In this document: positions 16,978-24,536 of the stretch, piece by piece
Layout: every line of letters begins with the position of its first letter
Numbering within the stretch: the stretch's first letter is position 1
Assembly (NCBI GenBank): GCA_965212085.1
Contig: OZ243042.1
Coordinates: 1,612,001 to 1,676,000 of the forward strand
DNA length: 64,000 nucleotides
Source: JAHRAW01 sp965212085
GTDB lineage: Bacteria > Pseudomonadota > Gammaproteobacteria > Arenicellales > Poriferihabitantaceae
Direction: 5' to 3'
Notes under the pieces: model-generated
What the model was told of the DNA's origin: nothing
The model's database searches: none
What the model saw: only the letters and a program-made list of their open reading frames with translations
Made by a program: the position numbers and the translations under genes

Positions 16978-17562
16978 ATGACCAAAAACCTCTCCAAAAG
17001 AAAACGCCGCAACGCCCCGCAAAACTTGGTATGGATGGACCTCGAAATGACCGGTCTTTCGCCGCGCGACGACCGCATCATTGAGATCGCCACGGTCATC
17101 ACCGACCCCCACCTCAACGTCATTGAAGAAGGGCCGGTCATGGCCATCCGCCAACCCCTTGAACGGCTCGCGGGGATGGACGAGTGGAACACCAAAACCC
17201 ACACCGAAAGCGGGCTGGTCAACCGCGTCCGCGAATCACGCATAGACGAGGACGAGGCGGAGCGCGTTACCCTGGCGTTCATTTCCAAACACCTCCCCGG
17301 CAACCACTCGCCATTATGCGGCAACTCAATCTGCCAGGACCGGCGCTTCCTCGCCGCGTACATGCCCAAACTCGAAGCGTACCTGCACTACCGCAACCTT
17401 GACGTCAGCTCCATCAAGGAACTGGTGGTGCGCTGGCGGCCCGAACTGCTGAACGGCTTCAAGAAAAACAACACCCACCGGGCTTTGGATGACATTCGCG
17501 AATCCATCGCCGAGTTGAAGTTCTACCGCAGCACCTTCATCAATGTTTCGCCGCCGGAATAA
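16978..17562 (+). CDS. orn: Oligoribonuclease
   Basis: A 194-residue DEDDh 3'-5' exoribonuclease that degrades 2-5 nt RNA and pGpG. The first DEDD motif is WMDLEMTGLSP, with IIEIATVITD just after. EWNTKTHTESGL and the second acidic motif region CGNSICQDRRFLAAYMP follow, then LDVSSIKEL and the HRALDDIRESIAELKFYR block carrying the catalytic His and Asp. Length is standard for Orn apart from a short basic N-terminal extension. Its 3' end overlaps the ggt start by 20 bp. Confidence 0.97.
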   Translation: MTKNLSKRKRRNAPQNLVWMDLEMTGLSPRDDRIIEIATVITDPHLNVIEEGPVMAIRQPLERLAGMDEWNTKTHTESGLVNRVRESRIDEDEAERVTLAFISKHLPGNHSPLCGNSICQDRRFLAAYMPKLEAYLHYRNLDVSSIKELVVRWRPELLNGFKKNNTHRALDDIRESIAELKFYRSTFINVSPPE

Positions 17563-19345
17563 ACCGGATTCCGCGCCGCAGGATGGAAGCGGAGATGGAA
17601 GCGCAGATGGAAGCGGAACGATGCCGCCGATGCTGCAACTGAACCGGCGCAACTTGATCATCGCGCTGGCCGTGGTGGCGGTGCTCGGCGCGTTGTTGGT
17701 ATGGTGGTTGCGCGCACCGGCGCCGGCGGGGGTGGCCTCGGCCCATCCGCTGGCCACCGAAGCCGGCATCAAAATGCTGCGGCGGGGGGGCAATGCGTTC
17801 GACGCGGCGGTGGCGGTGAGCGCGGCGCTGGCGGTGGTTGAGCCCGCCGGTTCCGGGTTGGGCGGCGGCGGTTTCTGGCTGTTGCACGACGCCACGGCGG
17901 GTACCGACACGATGCTGGATGGCCGCGAAAAAGCGCCCCTGGCGGCGACCCGCGATATGTATCTAGACGCCGATGGTAACGTGATCCCGAAACTGTCCAT
18001 CAACGGCGCCCTCGCCGCCGGCATTCCCGGCGCGCCCGCGGCGCTGGCGTGGCTGGCGAAAAACCACGGGGTGCTGCCGTTGTCGGTGTCGCTGGGGCCG
18101 GCGATTCGACTGGCGGATAACGGGTTTGTGGTGGATGAACGCTACCGCAAGCGCATCAAGTTTCGCCTCAAGGCCATCAAAGCGTCGCCGGCGGCGGCGG
18201 CGATTTTTCTGGTGGACGGCGAGCCGCCGGCGGAAAACGCGCGCATCGTGCAGCGTGATCTCGCCGCCACGCTGCGATCGCTGGCGTCCGCCGGGCACGA
18301 TGGGTTCTACCACGGCGAAGTGGCGCAAAAACTCGTGGACGGCGTGCGCGCCGCCGGCGGCATCTGGACCCTGGAGGATCTGGCCGCCTACGAGGTCAAG
18401 TTGCGCGAGCCGGTGGTGGCCCGCTACAAGGGAATGAAAATCACATCCGCATCGTTGCCGTCATCCGGCGGGCTGGTGATGGCGCTGGCCCTCAACATTC
18501 TGGCCGGGTATGACATCGCCGCACGCGATGAATCGGAATCCGGCTTCAGCCCGGACTTCGTGCACGCCGCGGTGGAAGCGATGCGCCGCGCCTACCGCGA
18601 CCGCGCGCAGTACATGGGAGACGCCGACTTTGTCGAAGTGCCTGCGGCGATGATCCTCGCAACCCACTACGCCGCCGGACAGCGCCAGTCCATCCGCTTT
18701 GACCGCGCCACTCCCAGCGGCCAACTCGCGCCCACCGCCCAGGCGCATGCGCCCCCAAGCGAAGGCGCCGACACCACGCACTTTTCGGTCATTGACGCCG
18801 ATGGCAACCGCGTGGCGGCCACGTTGTCGGTGAACTACCCGTTCGGTTCGGGCCTCGTGCCGCCCGGCACCGGCGTATTGTTGAACGACGAGATGGACGA
18901 TTTCTCCGCCAAACCCGGCGCGCCCAACGCCTACGGCCTGGTCGGCGCCGAAGCCAACGCCATCGCCGGCGGCAAGCGCATGCTCTCCAGCATGAGCCCG
19001 TCCTTCCTCGAAGCCGGCGAGCGCGTCGCGGTACTCGGCACCCCCGGCGGCAGCCGCATCATTTCCATGCTGCTGCTCGCGGCGCTGGAGTTTCACCGTG
19101 GCGGCAACGCCCAAGAAATCGTCAGCCTGCCGCGCTTTCATCATCAGTACCTGCCAGACGCCATCCAGTTTGAACCCGGCGCGCTGTCGGGGCGAACCAT
19201 TGAAGAGTTGATCGGCCGCGGTCATAAACTACATTCCAGAAACAGAACCTGGGGCAATATGCACGCGGTCATCCGCGACCAGTCCGGGAAAATCACCGCC
19301 GCGTCCGACCCCAGGGGCGGCGGGGCGGCGGTGGTGGTGGAGTAG
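17543..19345 (+). CDS. ggt: Gamma-glutamyltransferase (membrane-anchored)
   Basis: A 600-residue N-terminal-nucleophile hydrolase that cleaves or transfers the gamma-glutamyl group of glutathione in the periplasm. Residues about 35-56 form a single membrane anchor (LIIALAVVAVLGALLVWWL). The family start ASAHPLATEAGIKMLRRGGN follows. The autocleavage site is the Thr in ADTTHFSVID at about residue 412, separating large and small subunits. Later motifs are NDEMDDFS, MLSSMSPS and LGTPGGSRI. The N-terminal 26 residues contain a DGSGDGSADGSG run encoded by a 12-bp repeat. The start overlaps the orn 3' end; a later Met (17621 region) is possible. Confidence 0.93.
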   Translation: MFRRRNKPDSAPQDGSGDGSADGSGTMPPMLQLNRRNLIIALAVVAVLGALLVWWLRAPAPAGVASAHPLATEAGIKMLRRGGNAFDAAVAVSAALAVVEPAGSGLGGGGFWLLHDATAGTDTMLDGREKAPLAATRDMYLDADGNVIPKLSINGALAAGIPGAPAALAWLAKNHGVLPLSVSLGPAIRLADNGFVVDERYRKRIKFRLKAIKASPAAAAIFLVDGEPPAENARIVQRDLAATLRSLASAGHDGFYHGEVAQKLVDGVRAAGGIWTLEDLAAYEVKLREPVVARYKGMKITSASLPSSGGLVMALALNILAGYDIAARDESESGFSPDFVHAAVEAMRRAYRDRAQYMGDADFVEVPAAMILATHYAAGQRQSIRFDRATPSGQLAPTAQAHAPPSEGADTTHFSVIDADGNRVAATLSVNYPFGSGLVPPGTGVLLNDEMDDFSAKPGAPNAYGLVGAEANAIAGGKRMLSSMSPSFLEAGERVAVLGTPGGSRIISMLLLAALEFHRGGNAQEIVSLPRFHHQYLPDAIQFEPGALSGRTIEELIGRGHKLHSRNRTWGNMHAVIRDQSGKITAASDPRGGGAAVVVE

Positions 19346-19362
19346 GCGAAGACGCCGGCACG

Positions 19363-19638
19363 ATGAACAACATTCTGATCGAACACGACCCGTCGCCGAT
19401 GAAGCTGGAAGTGCTCGGCGTGGTTGACTGGCGGGTTTGCAGTGAGGCGGTGTCGGTTGAGGAGCGATTTTATGCGCGGACGGAGACTACCTATATCATT
19501 TCCGGACGCGCCGGGATTACGACCGCCGACGGTGAAAGTGTTATAATCGGGCCCTGCGATCTGGTAACGTTCATGCCGGATGCGCGTTGTACCTGGAACA
19601 TTACCGAGGCGATGGAGCGGCACTATTTTGTGTACTAA
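19363..19638 (+). CDS. Small cupin-domain protein
   Basis: A 91-residue single-cupin protein of the Cupin_3 (DUF861) type. Typical strands are visible: EERFYARTETTYIISGRAGI, the turn TTADGESVIIGPCDLVTF, and the C-terminal TWNITEAMERHYFVY. The histidine-rich metal motif of metal-binding cupins is largely absent. It starts 17 bp after ggt and probably shares its transcript. Function is unknown. Confidence 0.8.
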   Translation: MNNILIEHDPSPMKLEVLGVVDWRVCSEAVSVEERFYARTETTYIISGRAGITTADGESVIIGPCDLVTFMPDARCTWNITEAMERHYFVY

Positions 19639-19687
19639 CGAATCGCCGCCGCCAATGCGGTAATGAAATAACAAAAAAATCTACCCG

Positions 19688-19882
19688 ATGAATAATCAAT
19701 ACTACGAAACCATCGCCGGCCTGCAAAAGCGGGGCGTTGCGCCGGACTATATCGTCGGATGGGCGAGCGGTTTTCTCGGCAATCCGCAGGTTGAAGAGCA
19801 GCGCATCACCGAATCCTATAAAGCGGGTTACGGAGACGGAGCAAACGGCGACACCGCCAACGCGGAAAACTGGAAGGGCTGA
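19688..19882 (+). CDS. Small conserved-looking hypothetical protein
   Basis: A 64-residue acidic soluble protein starting MNNQYYETIAGLQKRGVAPD, with a GWASGFLGNPQVEEQRIT core and a Gly/Asn/Ala-rich tail. I do not recognise a named family. It lies 49 bp after the cupin gene, is co-directional, and sits between ggt and the dsr locus. No signal peptide or membrane segment. The compact, well-formed composition favours a real gene. Confidence 0.6.
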   Translation: MNNQYYETIAGLQKRGVAPDYIVGWASGFLGNPQVEEQRITESYKAGYGDGANGDTANAENWKG

Positions 19883-19903
19883 ATCTTGTAATCCCCGGCC
19901 TGC

Positions 19904-20512
19904 TTAGCCGGCCTGTTCAGCGGATTTGTTCAAGGCCGACAACGCCCTGCTGAAAACCCGAAAGGCTTCGGGGCCGTCAATGTTGAGCACTTGATCCTGC
20001 GCCCACTTGTTGGTTTGCGCTTGCTCCATACAATCCTGAACGCGCATGCCGAGGGCGCGAAACGCTTCATACCCCGGTTCCGTTTCCGCTTCCGTTTCCG
20101 TTTCTGTTGCGGATGGGTCGCCGGCAAAACGCGTGCCGGCGTAACGCGCCATCCGGTCATTCAGTTCATCCACAAATCGTTCCGGCGGCTCCCCGGCCAG
20201 GACGTCGCGCTCGTTTTCGAGGTAGTGCCGCCGGCATTCGTGGGACAGGGCGGTGATGAAACGGGTTCTTTGGGCCTCGTCGAATCGCCCCGCCACGCGG
20301 CGGTCGGCGGCGTGAATAAAAAAATACAGGTACTCGCGCATGACCCCGAGGCGTTGCGCGTCTTCTTCATAAACGAACGCTTGCTGGTGCAGATTTTTGG
20401 CGGCGTTGAGCGCAACCCGCCACGCCACCGCCGCCACCGCCACGGCGTGTTCTTCGATGGAAACTTCGCGGCCCTTGTTCTTCCAGGCGGTTCGGATTCG
20501 CGCGCTTCGCAT
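19904..20512 (-). CDS. Hypothetical protein, 202 aa
   Basis: A soluble, helix-rich, highly charged protein with no recognised domain. A TETETEAETE run (about residues 151-160) is encoded by a hexanucleotide repeat. The N-terminal part (EEHAVAVAAVAWRVALNAAK) and the middle (YLYFFIHAADRR) are predicted amphipathic helices. It lies 18 bp downstream of the 70-residue gene that precedes it on the minus strand, so the two are probably co-transcribed together with the Cas6-like gene. Confidence 0.6.
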   Translation of the reverse strand: MRSARIRTAWKNKGREVSIEEHAVAVAAVAWRVALNAAKNLHQQAFVYEEDAQRLGVMREYLYFFIHAADRRVAGRFDEAQRTRFITALSHECRRHYLENERDVLAGEPPERFVDELNDRMARYAGTRFAGDPSATETETEAETEPGYEAFRALGMRVQDCMEQAQTNKWAQDQVLNIDGPEAFRVFSRALSALNKSAEQAG

Positions 20513-20530
20513 GGCCGTGGCGGCGTCAAA

Positions 20531-20743
20531 CTACCGCGAAGTTCCCCGTTCCCGGTGCGCGAGGTCCACCAGTTGGGTGGCGAGTTTTTCGTGTTCCTCG
20601 TGGTATCCGCTCAGCGCATCGTCCTCGTCCGGCAGGTAGTACTGCTGCGCGCTGACGCCGGTTTTTTGTTCTTTTTGGATGAACGATTTTTGCAGCGCGA
20701 TGATTTTTGCGATGAGTTGTTGTTTCTCAGATGGTTTGGGCAT
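20531..20743 (-). CDS. Hypothetical protein, 70 aa
   Basis: A 70-residue protein starting MPKPSEKQQLIAKIIALQKS and ending in LVDLAHRERGTSR. It is helical at both ends with a central QQYYLPDEDDALSGY. A good AGGAG lies just ahead of the ATG on the minus strand (AGGAGATTTGTGTC). No named family is assigned. It is the middle gene of a minus-strand trio (Cas6-like, this, 202-aa protein) divergent from dsrA, so a link to sulfur metabolism is possible but only inferred. Confidence 0.65.
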   Translation of the reverse strand: MPKPSEKQQLIAKIIALQKSFIQKEQKTGVSAQQYYLPDEDDALSGYHEEHEKLATQLVDLAHRERGTSR

Positions 20744-20778
20744 GACACAAATCTCCTAAGTCGGGTGGTTCAGGTGGT

Positions 20779-21507
20779 TCAAGTGGTATTGGGGCTTGCG
20801 GCCACGGCGGCGATGCTCTTGTGCGGCAGAAAAATGCCGCAGCCGATTTTCAAGTTGGCGCCCAGGCCGTTTTGTTGCAGGCGAATGGACTCATCCAGTT
20901 TGAGATCCGCCAGCATCACGCTGCGCGCGCTGAGGGTTGCGCCGTTGCCGAGGATGGAATGTAAAAGCCCGCACAACAATTTCGGCGGGCGGATGTTCAT
21001 CATCGCGAGGTCGGCGGCGACGGCCCGGGAAAATGCCCTTTCGTCATCGCCCGGTCCACCGGCCACGGCCACGGAGCGCGCGAAGATCGTTGGCCACGCC
21101 GACAGCGGTTTGGTTTTGCCGTTGCCCACGGTGAGGGGATAACCGCCGATGTCCAGGGTATGCCCGCTTAGTCCGTGTCCGGCGGCACCCGATCCGGCGG
21201 CGTCGGCAACCCGGTGCCGGGGCAGGCGCAGGTACAGGCGCGTTCGTTTGGAAAGTTGCATCAACTCGCCGGCGGTGTCGGCGGGGCCGGCGGGGCGCAG
21301 CCAGCCGTTGCCGGAGGCGGCGTCGAAAATGCTGTGAATAGCCGCGCACGGTTCATCCTCCAGCCACGGCAACACGCCGGCGATGGCGCGGTACAGATCC
21401 CGCGCATGGTCCACCGGCAGTTGCGCGCAGTCAATGCGAAACGACAGGTCAACCACATCGTCGGGCACTGTGAAGTCCGCGTCATCGGTTTGCTCCCACT
21501 GCATCAT
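20779..21507 (-). CDS. Cas6/Cmx6-like RAMP protein, not associated with a CRISPR array
   Basis: About 242 residues from the double ATG at 21507/21504; the frame is open to 21696, but that extension is uncharacteristic. The sequence follows the pattern of the type I-MYXAN Cas6/Cmx6 family: VVDLSFRIDCAQLPVDHA and YRAIAGVLPWLEDEP at the N-terminus, SKRTRLYLRLPRHRV, then HTLDIGGYPLTVG. The C-terminus has LKLDESIRLQQNGLGANLKI followed by GCGIFLPHK, the glycine-rich RAMP loop. Canonical Cas6 proteins cut CRISPR repeat RNA. No other cas gene and no CRISPR array is present in the window, so either it has another RNA target or the CRISPR locus lies elsewhere. It is divergently transcribed from dsrA. 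Confidence 0.6.
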   Translation of the reverse strand: MMQWEQTDDADFTVPDDVVDLSFRIDCAQLPVDHARDLYRAIAGVLPWLEDEPCAAIHSIFDAASGNGWLRPAGPADTAGELMQLSKRTRLYLRLPRHRVADAAGSGAAGHGLSGHTLDIGGYPLTVGNGKTKPLSAWPTIFARSVAVAGGPGDDERAFSRAVAADLAMMNIRPPKLLCGLLHSILGNGATLSARSVMLADLKLDESIRLQQNGLGANLKIGCGIFLPHKSIAAVAASPNTT

Positions 21508-21681
21508 CCCGCCAATTCTGCCACAAGCCGGCAGCCTTCGGGGCGGCGCTTCGGGATAGCGCGCATACCCCGAAAGGGATATTCGTTTTGCCCCGAAACT
21601 ATATCTTTTTGGACTCTGTGTTTGCCCGCAAAGCCCGCTACAATACGCCGCACACTTGTCCGCGAATGTGCGCCACGACCG

Positions 21682-21723
21682 ATGAGCGATCAACAATGAG
21701 CGATCAACAATGAGCGATCAAAA
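21682..21723 (+). repeat. 14-bp triplication of the dsrA start region
   Basis: ATGAGCGATCAACA occurs at 21682 and 21696, and a third, nearly complete copy starts at 21710. The three ATGs lie in three different frames. Each of the first two opens a five-codon ORF (MSDQQ) whose TGA overlaps the next ATG (ATGA). Confidence 0.95.
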
Positions 21724-22984
21724 ACACCAAACCCCCATGCTCGACGAACTCGAAACCGGCCCGTGGCCGAGCTTTGTGTCGGGCATCAAACGCCTGCGGG
21801 ACGAGCACGGCGATGCCCGCATCAACGGCGTCGCCAACGACTTGCTCGGCCAACTTGAACACTCCTACGAAACCCGCAAAGGCTACTGGAAGGGCGGCAC
21901 CGTCAGCGTGTTCGGTTACGGCGGCGGCATCATCCCGCGGTTTTCCGAAGTCGGCAAACAGTTTCCCGAATCAAAAGAGTTTCACACCCTGCGCGTGCAG
22001 CCGCCGGCGGGCAACTTCTACACCACCGGCGTTCTGCGCCAACTCGCCGACAGCTGGGAGAAGTGGGGGTCGGGCCTGGTCACCTTCCACGGCCAGACCG
22101 GGAACATCATGTTCATCGGCGCCGGCACCGAAAACACCCAGCACTTCTTCGACGAGATCAACGAATACGGCTTCGACCTCGGCGGTGCCGGGCCGTGCGT
22201 GCGCACCGCGATGTCGTGCGTCGGCGCGGCGCGCTGCGAACAATCCTGCACCAACGAACACCGGCTGCATCGCGAACTGGTCAACAACTTCACCGACGAC
22301 GTCCACCGCCCGGCATTGCCCTACAAGTTCAAGTTCAAAATATCCGGCTGCCCCAACGACTGCACCAACTCCATCGAGCGCGCCGACTTCGCGGTCATCG
22401 GCAGTTGGCGAGACGACATCAAAATCAACGAAGCGGAAGTGGCGAAGTACATCGCCGACAAAGGCCGCCAACACGTCATTGACAACGTGGTCACGCGCTG
22501 CCCCACCAACTGCATCACCCTGACCGACGACGACAAACTCGAAATTGACAACCGCAACTGCGTCAAGTGCATGCACTGTTTGAACGTCATGCCCAAGTCG
22601 CTGTCGCCGGGCGACGACAAGGGCGTAACCATTCTGATCGGCGGCAAACGCACCCTCAAGATCGGCGACCTGATGGGCACCGTGGTGGTGCCGTTTATGA
22701 AACTGGACAAAGACGCGGACTATGCGCGCATCGTTGAACTGGCCGAGGAAGTCATAGACTTCTGGGCCGAAAACGGCCTCGAACACGAACGCTGCGGCGA
22801 GATGATCGAACGCATCGGGCTGGTGAATTTCCTCGAAGGAGTCGGCGTGGACGTTGACCCCAACATGATTAGCCACCCCCGCGAAAGTTCCTACGTGCGC
22901 ATGGACGGCTGGGACGAGGAAGCCGCGAAGTGGTTTGAACGCAAGCGCGAGGCCAAGCGCGAGGCGAAGGCCGCCGCATCATAA
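21710..22984 (+). CDS. dsrA: Reverse-type dissimilatory sulfite reductase, alpha subunit
   Basis: A 424-residue DsrA. With DsrB it forms the siroheme/[4Fe-4S] enzyme that, in sulfur oxidisers, takes sulfane sulfur from DsrC toward sulfite in the cytoplasm. Siroheme-cluster cysteines are visible as CVGAARC (C-x5-C) and CPNDC (C-x3-C), about 45 residues apart. A ferredoxin domain follows (RCPTNC, then CVKCMHCLNVMP). The N-terminal GGGIIPRFSEVGKQFPES stretch is typical of DsrA. The start is the last of three tandem ATGs. DsrB does not follow directly: an SPFH/NfeD pair intervenes. Confidence 0.97.
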   Translation: MSDQKHQTPMLDELETGPWPSFVSGIKRLRDEHGDARINGVANDLLGQLEHSYETRKGYWKGGTVSVFGYGGGIIPRFSEVGKQFPESKEFHTLRVQPPAGNFYTTGVLRQLADSWEKWGSGLVTFHGQTGNIMFIGAGTENTQHFFDEINEYGFDLGGAGPCVRTAMSCVGAARCEQSCTNEHRLHRELVNNFTDDVHRPALPYKFKFKISGCPNDCTNSIERADFAVIGSWRDDIKINEAEVAKYIADKGRQHVIDNVVTRCPTNCITLTDDDKLEIDNRNCVKCMHCLNVMPKSLSPGDDKGVTILIGGKRTLKIGDLMGTVVVPFMKLDKDADYARIVELAEEVIDFWAENGLEHERCGEMIERIGLVNFLEGVGVDVDPNMISHPRESSYVRMDGWDEEAAKWFERKREAKREAKAAAS

Positions 22985-23026
22985 TTTTTTTTTTTCAATA
23001 ACCCGGATTTAATCTGAGACTTCAAC

Positions 23027-24028
23027 ATGAAAGCAGTCATAAAAACTTTCGCCGCGCTGGCGTTTTTGTGGAGCGCACAGGCGAGCGCGCAATTTGGTAT
23101 TGCGGCCGATTCCGGCACGTTCGTACTCATCATCGTTTTGCTCGCCATCGTACTGATATTTTCCGGCGTCAAAACGGTGCCGCAGGGCAGCCAATATACG
23201 GTGGAACGTTTTGGCCGTTTCACCAAGGCGCTGACCCCCGGCCTCAACTTCATCGTGCCATTTGTCGATCGCGTGACGCATAAAGTCAACATGATGGAGC
23301 AAGTGCTCGACATAGACCAACAGAGCGTAATCTCCAGAGACAATGCGGTTATCGTCGCCGATGGCGTGGTGTTTTATCAGGTGCTGAGTGCCTCGCAAGC
23401 GAGTTATCAAGTCAGCCAACTCCATCACGCGATGCGCAATTTGTGCCTGACCAACATCCGCACGGTGCTCGGTGCGATGAACCTTGATGAGATTCTTTCC
23501 AATCGAGACGAGATCAACACCAAGTTGCTCGGCGTGGTTGATGCGGCGACCGATGCGTGGGGCGTGAAGGTTACGCGCATTGAGATTCGCGATCTTGAAC
23601 CCCCCAGGGATTTGGTCGAAGCGATGAGCCGGCAGATGAAAGCCGAGCGGCAGAAACGCGCCGATATTCTGGAGGCCGAAGGGAAAAGGCAGTCGGAAAT
23701 TCTGCGCGCCGAAGGTGAAAAACAGTCGGCCATTCTCGACGCCGAAGGCCGCAAGGAATCCGCCTTTCGTGATGCCGAGGCGCGGGAGAGATTAGCCGAG
23801 GCGGAAGCAAAAGCGACACAACTGGTATCGGATGCGATCAAGCAAGGAGATGCGAGCGCAATCAATTATTTTGTCGCGCAAAAATATGTTGAAGCGTTGC
23901 ACGCGATTGGCACAGCCGACAATGAAAAATTGGTGTTACTGCCGATGGAAACGAGCGGAATTCTGGGTTCGCTTGCCGGCATCGGTGAACTTTCTAAAAA
24001 TGTATTCGCCGACAAGAAAAAACAGTGA
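23027..24028 (+). CDS. SPFH/Band 7 membrane protein (stomatin/QmcA-like)
   Basis: A 333-residue stomatin-type protein. An N-terminal membrane region (two hydrophobic stretches, about residues 5-45) precedes the SPFH domain: VPQGSQYTVERFGRF, LTPGLNFIVPFVDRV, ISRDNAVIVADGVVFYQV, GVKVTRIEIRDLEPP. A long charged coiled coil rich in EAEGKRQ / AEGEKQ repeats follows, ending LLPMETSGILGSL. This family forms large membrane-bound oligomers and typically pairs with an NfeD protein, which is exactly the next gene (4-bp overlap). The pair is visibly less GC-rich than the dsr genes on either side. Its placement between dsrA and dsrB is unusual and suggests insertion. Confidence 0.92.
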   Translation: MKAVIKTFAALAFLWSAQASAQFGIAADSGTFVLIIVLLAIVLIFSGVKTVPQGSQYTVERFGRFTKALTPGLNFIVPFVDRVTHKVNMMEQVLDIDQQSVISRDNAVIVADGVVFYQVLSASQASYQVSQLHHAMRNLCLTNIRTVLGAMNLDEILSNRDEINTKLLGVVDAATDAWGVKVTRIEIRDLEPPRDLVEAMSRQMKAERQKRADILEAEGKRQSEILRAEGEKQSAILDAEGRKESAFRDAEARERLAEAEAKATQLVSDAIKQGDASAINYFVAQKYVEALHAIGTADNEKLVLLPMETSGILGSLAGIGELSKNVFADKKKQ

Positions 24029-24468
24029 TAGACGAACTATTCCCGCTGACGCATTGGACCTGGTGGGGCTTCGGTGCCTTGTTGGTGGCGCTTGAGGTCG
24101 TGGTCTCAGGAACTTTCCTTTTATGGATGGGCGTGTCCGGCATCGTAATCGGCGTACTCGTCTATTTTGCGCCCGGCCTGGCGTGGGAGATTCAGTTTGT
24201 ATTGTTTGCGGTATTTTCGTTGGCTGCGATTTTTTTGTCGCGCAAATATCTGAAATCAAACAAAGACAAACAATCCTCGTTGAGTGCGCGCGGCGAACAC
24301 TATATCGGCATGGTGGTTCCCGTTGAAGATGCGATCGTCAACGGCATCGGAAAAGTGCGCGTGGAAGACACGGTTTGGCGCGCGCAAGGCGCGGATGTGG
24401 CAGCCGGTACGCGCGTAAAAATTGTCGGTATATGCGGGGCAACTTTTCAAGTCGAAGAATCTCCGTGA
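24025..24468 (+). CDS. NfeD-like membrane protein
   Basis: A 147-residue short NfeD family protein (YbbK-like). It has three hydrophobic segments between about residues 8 and 72, then a soluble OB-fold-like domain with the family features RGEHYIGMVVPVEDAI, GKVRVEDTVWRAQG and AAGTRVKIVGICGATFQVEE. It starts with GTG in a GTGA overlap with the SPFH gene stop. NfeD proteins bind SPFH partners and are thought to influence membrane organisation. About 70 bp separate it from the dsrB start. Confidence 0.9.
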   Translation: MIDELFPLTHWTWWGFGALLVALEVVVSGTFLLWMGVSGIVIGVLVYFAPGLAWEIQFVLFAVFSLAAIFLSRKYLKSNKDKQSSLSARGEHYIGMVVPVEDAIVNGIGKVRVEDTVWRAQGADVAAGTRVKIVGICGATFQVEESP

Positions 24469-24536
24469 GCGCCCGTGAAAGAATTACCCCGAACGACACC
24501 AACCTGAACCGAGCATCAACAAAATATCCCAATATC

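Noticed and set aside
20779..21507. Complete CRISPR-Cas system implied by the Cas6-like gene
   Set aside because: No Cas3, Cas5, Cas7, Cas8, Cas1 or Cas2 and no repeat-spacer array is present in the window.
20779..21696. Longer Cas6-like protein starting at 21696
   Set aside because: The added 63 residues overlap the dsrA promoter and start repeats, and do not resemble the family.
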